Shown: one piece after another, positions 38,214-44,910 of the stretch
How the letters are laid out: each line of letters starts with the position of its first letter
Numbering within the stretch: the first letter of the stretch is position 1
Origin: Rhizobium sp. Q54
GTDB taxonomy: Bacteria; Pseudomonadota; Alphaproteobacteria; UBA2966; CAIVPW01
DNA: 44,910 nucleotides
Direction of reading: 5' to 3'
Assembly (NCBI GenBank): GCA_945904955.1
Contig: CAMDPO010000019.1
Location: forward strand, 1-44,910
Translations under genes and position numbers: made by a program
Notes under the pieces: generated by a model
What the model saw: the letters and a program-made list of their open reading frames with translations, nothing else
What the model was told of the DNA's origin: nothing
The model's database searches: none

Positions 38214-38987
38214 CTAGTCCGGCTCCCCGCCGCCCACGAACGCCGCGAACTGCTCGCGCAGGATACGTTCCTCGAGGTGGTGTTCGGGATCGAACAGGAG
38301 GATCACCGAGCGGTCCTTGGCCTCCGCCACCTCTACCCAGGCGACGTCCTGGACTTCCCGGTGATCGGCGCTGGCGTTCACGGGGCGCTTGTCGGCTTCG
38401 AGGGTCTCGAAGCGAATCTGGGCGTCGGCGGGCAGGATGGCGCCGCGCCAATGGCGCGGGCGATGCGCGCTGATCGGCGTCAGCGCCAGTAGACGCGAGC
38501 CCAGCGGCAGGATCGGCCCGTGCGCCGACAGGTTGTATGCGGTCGACCCGGCGGTGGTCGACGCGAGCGCCCCGTCGCACGCCAGCGTCGGAAGGCGCAC
38601 CACGCCGTCGATGGAGACGGCAAGCTTCGCCATCTGACCGGAGGCCCGCAGCAGCGACACCTCGTTGATGGCGAGTTCGGTGATGCGGCGCCCCGAGCGG
38701 GTCTTGGCGACCATGCGCAACGGGTGCAGACGCACCTTTTGCGCGCGCGCGAGTCGCTCGAGCAGGCCCTCGGGACGGTAGGCGTTCATGAGGAATCCGA
38801 CCGTGCCGACGTTCATGCCGAAAACTGGCACGCCATCCATGGTGTGGTGGAGGGTGTGCAGCATGAAGCCGTCGCCGCCCAAGGCGACGACGACGCCCGC
38901 CCGCTCGATGGGCGTCTCGCCATACAGCTTCACGCACGCCCGCTTCGCATCCCGTGCCGCCTTGGTCGCGTCGGCGACGAACGCCAC
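38214..38987 (-). CDS. nadK: NAD kinase
   Basis: NadK phosphorylates NAD+ to NADP+. GGDGFMLHTLH is the diacylglycerol-kinase-fold motif with the catalytic Asp, and NVGTVGFLMN, INEVSL and CDGALASTTAGSTAYNLSAH GP are further signatures of the family. With the GTG at 38987 the protein has 257 residues, like other alphaproteobacterial NadK. The open frame extends up to 39239 and a TTG at 39077 would add a 30-residue Arg/Lys/Ala-rich extension, so the start is uncertain. It lies upstream of the HPF-cold-shock gene on the same strand. Confidence 0.9.
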   Translation of the reverse strand: MAFVADATKAARDAKRACVKLYGETPIERAGVVVALGGDGFMLHTLHHTMDGVPVFGMNVGTVGFLMNAYRPEGLLERLARAQKVRLHPLRMVAKTRSGRRITELAINEVSLLRASGQMAKLAVSIDGVVRLPTLACDGALASTTAGSTAYNLSAHGPILPLGSRLLALTPISAHRPRHWRGAILPADAQIRFETLEADKRPVNASADHREVQDVAWVEVAEAKDRSVILLFDPEHHLEERILREQFAAFVGGGEPD

Positions 38988-39199
38988 CTCGGTCCGCGCG
39001 CGGCCGGCGGGCGCGCGGCGCCGCACGGCCGCGCTGCGGGCGCGCGGCTCGCGCTTGGGTGCCTTCGGTTTCGCCAAGGGGGTGCGCCTGCGAGGGGGTG
39101 GGTCGGCGGGAAACGCCAGCAGTATACCTCGGGCATCTAGGGCGTCGGAACGCTGGTGCTCGTTAGGCCTCCGCGCTAGAGGTGGCAGGCGAGGCACCC

Positions 39200-40015
39200 A
39201 TGATCCCCCTCTCCGACGACCAGCCGTCCGCCACCGCACCGCGCGTCACGGTCGGCATCATCATCGCCTGCGTACTCGTCTACGTCTGGCAGCTGACCGG
39301 CGGGGACGCGGTGTTCTACTCGTACGGGTTCATCCCCGCGGCGCTGATGGGCGGCCGGCATCCGGAGCCAGGACTCGCGGTCGTGGCGCCGTGGATCACG
39401 CTATTCACGTCGATGTTCATGCATGGCGGCATCATGCATCTCGGCGGCAACATGCTGTACCTGTGGATCTTTGGGAACAACGTCGAGGACTCGATGGGCC
39501 ACACGCGCTTCATCGTGTTCTACGTAGTGTGCGGCCTTGCTGCGGCCATGGCGCAGGCCTTCCAGGATCCGGGCTCCCAGGTGCCGATGATCGGTGCTTC
39601 CGGCGCCATCGGCGGCGTGCTCGGCGCCTACTTCCTGCTCCACCCGAACGCGCGCGTGCTCGTTGTCATTCCGTTCGGGTTCATTCTCCACCCGATGCGC
39701 ATCCCGGCGTGGATCGTGCTGGGCCTGTGGTTCGTGCTGCAACTAGTTGCCGGCGGCGGCACGCCCACTGAGGGCGGCGGCACCGCGTACTGGGCCCACA
39801 TCGGCGGCTTCCTCGCCGGCATGGTGTTGGTCTTCGTCTTCAAGAAGCGCGGCGTGCCGATTTGGAACACCCGCGGACCGCACCTCTCGGTGCCGCCCGG
39901 CTTTGAGAAGACGCGGTGGGACGACCGTGTGCCGGATCGACAGGAAAAGCGCGGCAACCCCTTCCGGGCGGATCCCAACCGGAAGCACTTCAACCCGTTC
40001 GACGACCGCAAGTAA
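39200..40015 (+). CDS. Rhomboid family intramembrane serine protease
   Basis: The 271-residue protein has about six hydrophobic helices. The catalytic Ser134 lies in GASGAIGG and His200 in YWAHIGGFLAG, with the upstream HGGIMHLGGNMLYLW motif (His80, Asn84) that helps form the oxyanion hole. The C-terminal tail of about 60 residues is hydrophilic and cytoplasmic (KKRGVPIWNTRGPHLSVPPG onwards). I chose the ATG at 39200, which has a GAGG upstream; a GTG at 39182 is possible. It would cleave membrane substrates, none of which can be named. Confidence 0.9.
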   Translation: MIPLSDDQPSATAPRVTVGIIIACVLVYVWQLTGGDAVFYSYGFIPAALMGGRHPEPGLAVVAPWITLFTSMFMHGGIMHLGGNMLYLWIFGNNVEDSMGHTRFIVFYVVCGLAAAMAQAFQDPGSQVPMIGASGAIGGVLGAYFLLHPNARVLVVIPFGFILHPMRIPAWIVLGLWFVLQLVAGGGTPTEGGGTAYWAHIGGFLAGMVLVFVFKKRGVPIWNTRGPHLSVPPGFEKTRWDDRVPDRQEKRGNPFRADPNRKHFNPFDDRK

Positions 40016-40063
40016 GACTGCTTGAAAGTGTCGCGCGGTAGCGCGACCAAATGAAGCGAACCG

Positions 40064-41104
40064 CTAGCCGCCGGTGACGCTCATGTGGCGGGAGACGGCC
40101 GGGCCCTTGTGGCGGCGGTCGATGATGAAGTCGTGGCCCTTGGGCTTGCGGCCGATGGCCTCGTCGATCGCGGCGTCGAGCAACTCGTCGGAGTCCTTCT
40201 CGACGCGCATCGGGAAGCGCAGGTCGGCGGCGTCGTTCTGGCCGAGGCACATGTACAGCGTGCCGGTACAGGTCAGGCGCACGCGGTTGCACGATTCGCA
40301 GAAGTTATGGCTGAGCGGCGTGATGAAGCCGATCTTGCGGCCGGTCTCCTTGACGCGCACGTAGCGCGCCGGGCCGCCGGAGTTGTAGTCGAGATCCTCC
40401 AGCGTCCATTTCTCCGCCAGGCGCGCGCGCACCAGGCTGAGCGGCAGGTAGTGGTCGGTGCGGTCGTGGTCGACCTCGCCCATCGGCATGGTCTCGATGA
40501 GCGTCATGTCCGTCTGCGTCTCGCCGCACCAGCGGATCATGTCGTCGTATTCGTCGTCGTTCACGCCCTTGAGCGCCACGGCGTTGATCTTGACCTGCAT
40601 GCCGGCATCGCGGGCCGCCTTGATGCCCGCCAGCACGACGCCGAGATCTCCGCGCCGCGTGATTTCGTGGAACTTTTCCGGCTTGAGCGAATCAACTGAG
40701 ACGTTGATGCGGCGGATGCCGGCGGCGGCAAGACCTGGCGCCAGCTTGGTCAACTGGCTGCCGTTGGTCGTGACAGTCAGTTCCTTGAGCGCGCCGGACT
40801 TTAGATGCCGGCTGAGACGGTTCACGAGGACCATGACGTCCTTGCGCACCAGCGGCTCGCCGCCGGTGAGGCGGATCTTCTCGACGCCCTTGCGCACGAA
40901 GGCGGTGCAAACGCGATCGAGCTCCTCGAGCGAGAGGACTTCCGACTTGGGCAGGAAGGTCATCTCTTCCGCCATGCAGTACTGGCAGCGGAAGTCGCAG
41001 CGGTCGGTCACCGACACGCGCAGGTATTTGACCGTGCGGCCGAACGGATCGACCAGCTTGCTGGACGTGCCCTTATCGGCGACGATGGTTTCGAAACCGT
41101 CCAA
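40064..41104 (-). CDS. moaA: GTP 3',8-cyclase MoaA
   Basis: MoaA is a radical-SAM enzyme that starts molybdenum cofactor synthesis by cyclising GTP. The first [4Fe-4S] cluster is bound by CDFRCQYC (Cys36, Cys40, Cys43), and the second by [14 protein letters not shown] near the C-terminus. [12 protein letters not shown] and the C-terminal GG are typical. I prefer the TTG at 41104 because GGAGGA lies just before it and it gives a normal 346 residues; a farther TTG at 41197 is less likely. It is divergent from modE, which fits control by molybdate. Confidence 0.94.
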   Translation of the reverse strand: MDGFETIVADKGTSSKLVDPFGRTVKYLRVSVTDRCDFRCQYCMAEEMTFLPKSEVLSLEELDRVCTAFVRKGVEKIRLTGGEPLVRKDVMVLVNRLSRHLKSGALKELTVTTNGSQLTKLAPGLAAAGIRRINVSVDSLKPEKFHEITRRGDLGVVLAGIKAARDAGMQVKINAVALKGVNDDEYDDMIRWCGETQTDMTLIETMPMGEVDHDRTDHYLPLSLVRARLAEKWTLEDLDYNSGGPARYVRVKETGRKIGFITPLSHNFCESCNRVRLTCTGTLYMCLGQNDAADLRFPMRVEKDSDELLDAAIDEAIGRKPKGHDFIIDRRHKGPAVSRHMSVTGG

Positions 41105-41154
41105 TGCGTCCTCCCCGGACGTAGCGCCACCCCGTCGCACCCGAACGGCGGGGC

Positions 41155-41178
41155 CGTTATGATCCGCAGAATATAAGC
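41155..41178. promoter_or_regulatory. Candidate ModE (molybdate) operator
   Basis: CGTTATGA (41155-41162), eight bases, then ATATAAGC (41171-41178) form an imperfect inverted repeat close to the ModE pattern CGTTATAT-N-ATATAACG. It is located between the divergent moaA and modE genes. Confidence 0.45.
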
Positions 41179-41202
41179 AAAGCGGCCTTCCCGACAATCA
41201 CG

Positions 41203-41619
41203 ATGGCTTCAGCCCCCAATGTGGCCACCAAGGCCAACCGGCCGCCCCGGCCCAAAGTGGTCGAGGCGCCTCAAGTCCGCATTCTGCTCGGATCCTCGTA
41301 TCCATTGGGCCCGGGCAAGGTGAGGCTTCTGGAGGCGGTCGGCCGCACCGGATCGATCTCGGCCGCGGCACGGGCGGCCAACATGTCCTACCGCCGCGCC
41401 TGGGTCTTGATCGACGAGGTCAACCACCTGTTCCGCGGCCCTCTGGTCGAGACCACGACCGGCGGTAAGGGTGGGGGCGGCGCGCGCATTACCGAGCTCG
41501 GCGAGACCGCGCTGGCTCGCTACCACGCGATCGAAGCGAAAGTGCGCTCGGTGGTGGAGGGGGAGGTCGCCTCGCTTGCCGAGCTTCTGGCCCCGCCGCG
41601 CAAGCGCTCGTCGGGTTGA
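41203..41619 (+). CDS. modE: ModE-type regulator, DNA-binding domain only
   Basis: The 138-residue protein is a ModE N-terminal winged-helix domain: LGPGKVRLLEAVGRTGSISA followed by AARAANMSYRRAWVLIDEVN, then the wing with GGKGGGGARITELGETALAR. It lacks the C-terminal MOP molybdate-binding domains of full-length ModE, as do many short ModE-like proteins in alphaproteobacteria. It may therefore sense molybdate indirectly or not at all. It is divergent from moaA, and its TGA overlaps the chpT ATG (TGATG), so the two are probably co-translated. Confidence 0.88.
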   Translation: MASAPNVATKANRPPRPKVVEAPQVRILLGSSYPLGPGKVRLLEAVGRTGSISAAARAANMSYRRAWVLIDEVNHLFRGPLVETTTGGKGGGGARITELGETALARYHAIEAKVRSVVEGEVASLAELLAPPRKRSSG

Positions 41620-42244
41620 TGTCCTCCGACGAACTCGTCCTCGCATCGCTGCTCGTCTCTCGCTTGATGCATGACCTCGCCGCTTCGGCAGGCGCGGTCG
41701 GCAATGGCATCGAGATGCTGCGCGAGGAGATCGGCAAGGGCGGCGTCGATGCCGGCGCCCTCGACCTGCTGGGTTCAGCGCCGGCGAAACCCTGCGCCGA
41801 CTTGAGTTCTTTCGCCTGGCGTTCGGCGCCGCCGGTGGGCTCGGCTCGCGCCAGCCGCTCGACGAGGCGCGCGCCAAGGCCTCCGCGTTTTTCAAGGGAC
41901 GCAAAGTCAAGGTCGAGTGGCCACGCGGCACGGCCGCCGACGCGCCACAGCCGGTGGTCAAGCTGACCCTGAGCCTCGTGATGATCTGCGCCGAGGCCAT
42001 GCCGCGCGGCGGGACCGTCTCGGTCGCGCTGGAAGATCGCCGCCTGGTCGTGACGGGAGCGGGGCAGGGCGCGATGCTCGCCGAAGAAAAGAAGGTCGCC
42101 TTAGCCGGCGACGCTGGGGCGCTCACGGCGCGCCTGGTGCAGCCCTACTATGCGGGCGCGCTGGCGCGGTCGCTCGGAAGCATCGTCGTCGCCGAGGCGG
42201 CGACCGATCGCGTGGTGCTGACGGCGGCGTTGCCGCCCGCCTAG
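41619..42244 (+). pseudogene. chpT: ChpT-type histidine phosphotransferase, frameshifted as read
   Basis: ChpT relays phosphate from CckA to CtrA in alphaproteobacterial cell-cycle control. The N-terminal part reads LVLASLLVSRLMHDLAASAG with phosphoacceptor His18, then GNGIEMLREEI. After DLLG (about 41770) the frame shifts; the rest continues SAGETLRRLEFFRLAFGAAG and onwards to VVEAEAAT-like SIVVAEAATDRVVLTAALPP A. One missing base near 41775-41785 would restore 208 residues, the usual size. The conserved remainder and the position beside ctrA suggest a working gene with a base-calling error. Confidence 0.85.
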
Positions 42245-42250
42245 TTCCTA

Positions 42251-42478
42251 GTGCCGCGGCAGCAGCGGCGACTCGGGATCCTCGCGCAGCAGCGGGCTGC
42301 GCTCTCCGAAGTGCAGGAGGCCGCGCTCGCCGGCGCCGCCATGGCGGAGCAGGCCCGCCTGATCGAGGCGGACAATACGCGGTCCGCTGCGCTGGCGGGC
42401 GCGTTCACCCAGGCGGGTACGGGCCGCCGCATGTTCTGCGTGCGGGCGTTGGCGGCGTTTCATGACTATGCCGCGTGA
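42251..42478 (+). CDS. Small protein of unknown function
   Basis: A GTG-started, 75-residue frame lies just after chpT in the same frame and converges with ctrA, overlapping its end by 13 bases. Its codons end almost always in G or C, as in the surrounding genes, which supports coding. The product is rich in Ala, Gln, Arg and Glu ([20 protein letters not shown]) and is probably a helical or coiled-coil peptide. I recognise no family. It may be an N-terminally lost remnant of a longer protein. Confidence 0.5.
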   Translation: MPRQQRRLGILAQQRAALSEVQEAALAGAAMAEQARLIEADNTRSAALAGAFTQAGTGRRMFCVRALAAFHDYAA

Positions 42479-43167
42479 ATGGCGGACTGGTTCGACGGGT
42501 CGCGCAGGACGTAGCCGCGGCCCCACACCGTCTCGATGTAGTGGTCGCCGCCCGTAGCCGCCGCAAGCTTCTTGCGCAGCTTGCAGACGAACACGTCGAT
42601 GATCTTCAACTCCGGCTCGTCCATGCCGCCATAGAGATGATTGAGGAACATCTCCTTGGTCAGCGTGGTGCCCTTGCGTAGGGCGAGCAACTCGAGGACG
42701 CTGTATTCCTTGCCCGTCAGGTGCACCGGGATGCCGGCGGACGCCACGGTGTGGGCGTCGAGATTGACGGACAGCTTGCCGATGTTGATGACCGACTCGG
42801 CGTGGCCCTTGGAGCGACGCACGATGGCGTGCAGGCGCGCGACCAGTTCGGCCTTGTTGAACGGCTTGGTGAGGTAGTCGTCGGCGCCGAAGACCAAGCC
42901 TTTGACTTTGTCGTCGGGCTCGGAGTCGCCGGAGAGGATCAGGATTGGCGTGCGCACCTTGGCGTTGCGCAGACGCTTAAGAACCTCATACCCATGCATG
43001 TCGGGGAGGTTCAGGTCGAGAACGATGATGTCGTAGTCGTATAGCTTGCCGAGGTCGAGGCCTTCCTCGCCCAGGTCGGTCGTGTAGACGTTGAACCCCT
43101 CGCCGGTCAGCATCTTCTCGACGCTGCGGGCGGTTACCGGATCGTCTTCAACCAGCAGAACGCGCAT
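42466..43167 (-). CDS. ctrA: Cell-cycle response regulator CtrA
   Basis: CtrA is the master regulator of cell cycle, division and motility genes in alphaproteobacteria, phosphorylated through CckA-ChpT. The receiver has EDD at residues 7-9, phosphoacceptor Asp51 ([16 protein letters not shown]) and Lys in DYLTKPF. The C-terminal OmpR-type winged helix reads [20 protein letters not shown] and [13 protein letters not shown] followed by [15 protein letters not shown], closely matching CtrA. I used the ATG at 43167, spaced correctly from GGAGGGG, giving 233 residues. It ends NQSAIHAA, like the Ala-Ala tail that marks Caulobacter CtrA for ClpXP degradation. Confidence 0.97.
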   Translation of the reverse strand: MRVLLVEDDPVTARSVEKMLTGEGFNVYTTDLGEEGLDLGKLYDYDIIVLDLNLPDMHGYEVLKRLRNAKVRTPILILSGDSEPDDKVKGLVFGADDYLTKPFNKAELVARLHAIVRRSKGHAESVINIGKLSVNLDAHTVASAGIPVHLTGKEYSVLELLALRKGTTLTKEMFLNHLYGGMDEPELKIIDVFVCKLRKKLAAATGGDHYIETVWGRGYVLRDPSNQSAIHAA

Positions 43168-43226
43168 CGGCATCCCCTCCGTTGCGAACCGCGCCCCAAC
43201 CAAGAAGGTCCCCCGGGGGCGGGCCA

Positions 43227-43240
43227 TTAATCATCGTTAA
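43227..43240. promoter_or_regulatory. CtrA-like site between ctrA and fliI (site 1)
   Basis: TTAA-N6-TTAA at 43227-43240 is embedded in a longer inverted repeat, CCATTAA and TTAATGG, with a six-base spacer. The CtrA consensus is TTAA-N7-TTAA, so the spacing is one base short. It lies about 60 bases upstream of the ctrA start, suitable for autoregulation. Confidence 0.45.
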
Positions 43241-43340
43241 TGGCACCATACCATAGGGATATCTCGGTTGCACCACGGTGGTACCTCTTCTCTCCAAAGA
43301 GGTAATCCTTGGAGGTAGGCGGGACCCTAACGGCCGATCC

Positions 43341-43355
43341 TTTACCGTCCGTTAA
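43341..43355 (+). promoter_or_regulatory. CtrA-like site upstream of fliI (site 2)
   Basis: TTTA (43341-43344), seven bases, then TTAA (43352-43355) matches seven of eight positions of the TTAA-N7-TTAA consensus with exact spacing. It lies about 73 bases upstream of fliI, as for CtrA-controlled flagellar promoters. Confidence 0.55.
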
Positions 43356-43427
43356 GCGTGCTGAGGCACACTGGCGGCGTCTCGACAACGGCGGTTTTCC
43401 GCCGCAGCGCAAGGTTCGGAGGCCTCC

Positions 43428-44219
43428 GTGGATAGCCTGATCGCCGAAATCGATCGCTTGCCCGACCACCGCACCTTCGGCCGGGTCGCCGGCATTCAGG
43501 GATTGCTCGTCGCCATCGGTGGCCTGTTCAGCGCGGTCAGCATCGGCACCCGCGTCAGCATGGCCGGGCGGCGCGGAGCGCAGATTTCCGGCGAGGTGGT
43601 CGGCTTCAAAGACGGCCGCGCGCTGGTGATGCCGTTCGGTTCTCTCGACGGCATCGGCCTAGGTGCCAAGACGATCGTCGCGGACCACGACGCCGTTGTT
43701 TATCCGCACGCCATGTGGCTCGGCCGCGTCATCAACGCGCTCGGCGAGCCGATCGACGGAGGCCTGCCGCTGCCGCAAGGGCCGCAGGGCATGCAACTGC
43801 GCGCGTCCGCGCCGATCGCCGCACGGCGCCGCCGCCTCGGCGGCAAGATCGATTTGGGCGTCCGTTCGATCAACACATTCACCACCGTCTGCCTCGGCCA
43901 GCGCATGGGCATCTTCGCCGGATCCGGCATCGGCAAGTCGGTGCTGCTATCGATGATGGCCAAGTACGCCACCAGCGACGTCAACGTCATCGGCCTGGTC
44001 GGCGAGCGCGGCCGCGAGGTGAAGGAGTTCATCGAAGACTACTTGGGACCCGAAGGTCTCAAGCGCAGCATCATCATCGTCGCGACCGGCGACGAGTCGG
44101 CGCTGATGCGCCGCCAGGCCGCGTACATGACGCTGGCGATCGCCGAGCACTTCCGCGACCAGGGCAAGAACGTGCTGTGCATGATCGATTCGATCACGCG
44201 CTTCGCCATGGCCCAGCGC
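43428..44219 (+). CDS. fliI: Flagellum-specific ATPase FliI, truncated at a discordant junction
   Basis: FliI energises export of flagellar subunits. The GTG at 43428 has GGAGG upstream. The N-terminal beta-barrel (FGRVAGIQGLLVAIGG) leads into the ATPase core with Walker A GSGIGKS (165-171), GLVGERGREVKEF with the catalytic Glu, and Walker B VLCMIDSITRFAMAQR (Asp254). Homology stops at residue 264 of about 440. Expected continuation (REIGLAAGEPP) is absent, and the open frame instead runs about 84 codons through flgK sequence in the wrong frame. It is divergent from ctrA, a typical arrangement. Confidence 0.93.
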
Positions 44220-44220
44220 G

Positions 44221-44910
44221 CTGACGGGACGCAACACCGGCCTGGTCAGTGCCGATACGCTCGGGTTTACCGGCGTGATGACGTTCGCGATGATCGACGG
44301 CAGCCACGACTACACGGAGCGGGTGGTCGTCGACTTCGACAACATGACGATCGACAACGGCGGCGGCGCCGTCGCGCTGACGGGCACGTCTCTCAACGAC
44401 TTCCTCACCGACATGAACGGCGCCAACGGCTTCAATGCCGCGGCGTTCTCCTTCAGCAACGGCGTCCTTGAGTTCACGGCCACCGGTGCCGCCGTCGGCG
44501 TTGCGATGGCCCAGGACGCGACCAACCCCTCCGACCGCGGCGGACGCGGCTTTTCGCACTTCTTCGGGTTGAACGACCTGCTCACTGCGAGCGGCCCGTC
44601 GCACCACGAGACCGGCTTCACCGCCACGTCCTTGCACGCTCTGGCCGCGGGCGGCACCACGACCCTGCAGTTGCGCGGCCTCCATGGCGAAGTCGCGGCC
44701 GAGTTCGATCTCACCGTTGCCAACATCAATGTGCGCGGCAACGACTTCCAAGCTGTGCTCGACGAGCTCAACGATGTGTCGGCGTTGGGCGCGGTCATGA
44801 CGTTCAGCATGGATGCCAACGGGCAGATCGTGGCGACGCCCAATGCGCAGTACGACGACTACCGCCTGACCGTCACCGACGACACGACCAATCGCGGTTC
44901 AACGGGCGTG
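44221..44910 (+). CDS. flgK: Flagellar hook-associated protein FlgK, internal fragment
   Basis: In the frame beginning at 44221 the sequence reads LTGRNTGLVSADTLGFTGVM and later GRGFSHFFGLNDLLTASGP and GSTGV, which is the C-terminal half of alphaproteobacterial FlgK, the first hook-filament junction protein. The fragment runs to the window edge without a stop. Its start and the roughly 300 or more N-terminal residues are missing; it is joined directly to the middle of fliI. Base composition is like the rest of the contig, so it is probably from the same or a related genome. Confidence 0.85.
   Translation, partial: MTGRNTGLVSADTLGFTGVMTFAMIDGSHDYTERVVVDFDNMTIDNGGGAVALTGTSLNDFLTDMNGANGFNAAAFSFSNGVLEFTATGAAVGVAMAQDATNPSDRGGRGFSHFFGLNDLLTASGPSHHETGFTATSLHALAAGGTTTLQLRGLHGEVAAEFDLTVANINVRGNDFQAVLDELNDVSALGAVMTFSMDANGQIVATPNAQYDDYRLTVTDDTTNRGSTGV

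Noticed and set aside
43241-43275. Sigma-54 promoter upstream of fliI (TGGCAC at 43241)
   Set aside because: The TTGC element is not at the required spacing of five bases after TGGCAC.

Overview
The window looks like a contig from a high-GC alphaproteobacterium. The evidence is a CtrA response regulator beside a ChpT-type phosphotransferase and a divergent fliI, the alphaproteobacterial F1-ATPase zeta (inhibitor) subunit, a class II DAHP synthase, a split PurS/PurQ/PurL enzyme followed by bolA and grxD, and a gltX-cysS-cimA-trmJ-rpsD neighbourhood. Genus and species cannot be named from the sequence. Almost everything is ordinary chromosomal housekeeping. I see no CRISPR array, transposase, integrase, toxin-antitoxin pair or recognisable defence island.

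Layout: 1-930 is an AT-rich coding segment with two 29-residue repeats, unlike the rest in composition. It runs in frame into a DnaE2 polymerase that lacks its N-terminal PHP region. 3460-4190 holds small phage-like remnants abutting the 3' end of a tRNA-Val. 4304-8319 carries gph and, divergently, glmU-glmS for UDP-GlcNAc synthesis. 8328-11510 has a small lipoprotein, glutathione reductase and DAHP synthase. 11594-19851 is a tightly packed operon: nadE, gltX, cysS, cimA, a membrane-anchored unknown, a RarD-type transporter and trmJ, with GTGA overlaps or gaps of a few bases. Then come a WYL-like gene, rpsD with its own promoter and a strong terminator, and an MFS transporter.

22414-26993 (minus) is purC-purS-purQ-purL-bolA-grxD. 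The ATPase zeta subunit reads away from it and purB lies beyond. 29386-33188 (minus) is sfsA-map-map-radC-rpiA, with two complete methionine aminopeptidase genes in tandem and a frameshifted sfsA. 34005-36641 has a tRNA-Leu, an outer-membrane protein of the TIGR02001 type, and three consecutive broken genes. 36857-41619 has a TetR regulator, an HPF plus cold-shock fusion, nadK, a rhomboid protease, and moaA facing modE across a candidate molybdate box.

41619-44219 is the cell-cycle and flagellar end: chpT (frameshifted as read), a small unknown, ctrA, and fliI across an intergenic region with CtrA-like sites. At about 44220 fliI breaks off mid-domain and the sequence continues as the interior of flgK to the window edge.

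The most notable features are the two discordant junctions (about 930 and 44220) and a run of single-base frameshifts or stops between 33 and 42 kb. Both could be assembly or base-calling faults. One frameshift is in chpT, which is essential in Caulobacter, and this favours sequence error there. The most biologically interesting positives are the duplicated map genes, the CtrA-like sites between ctrA and fliI, the candidate ModE site, and the decayed phage genes at the tRNA-Val 3' end.
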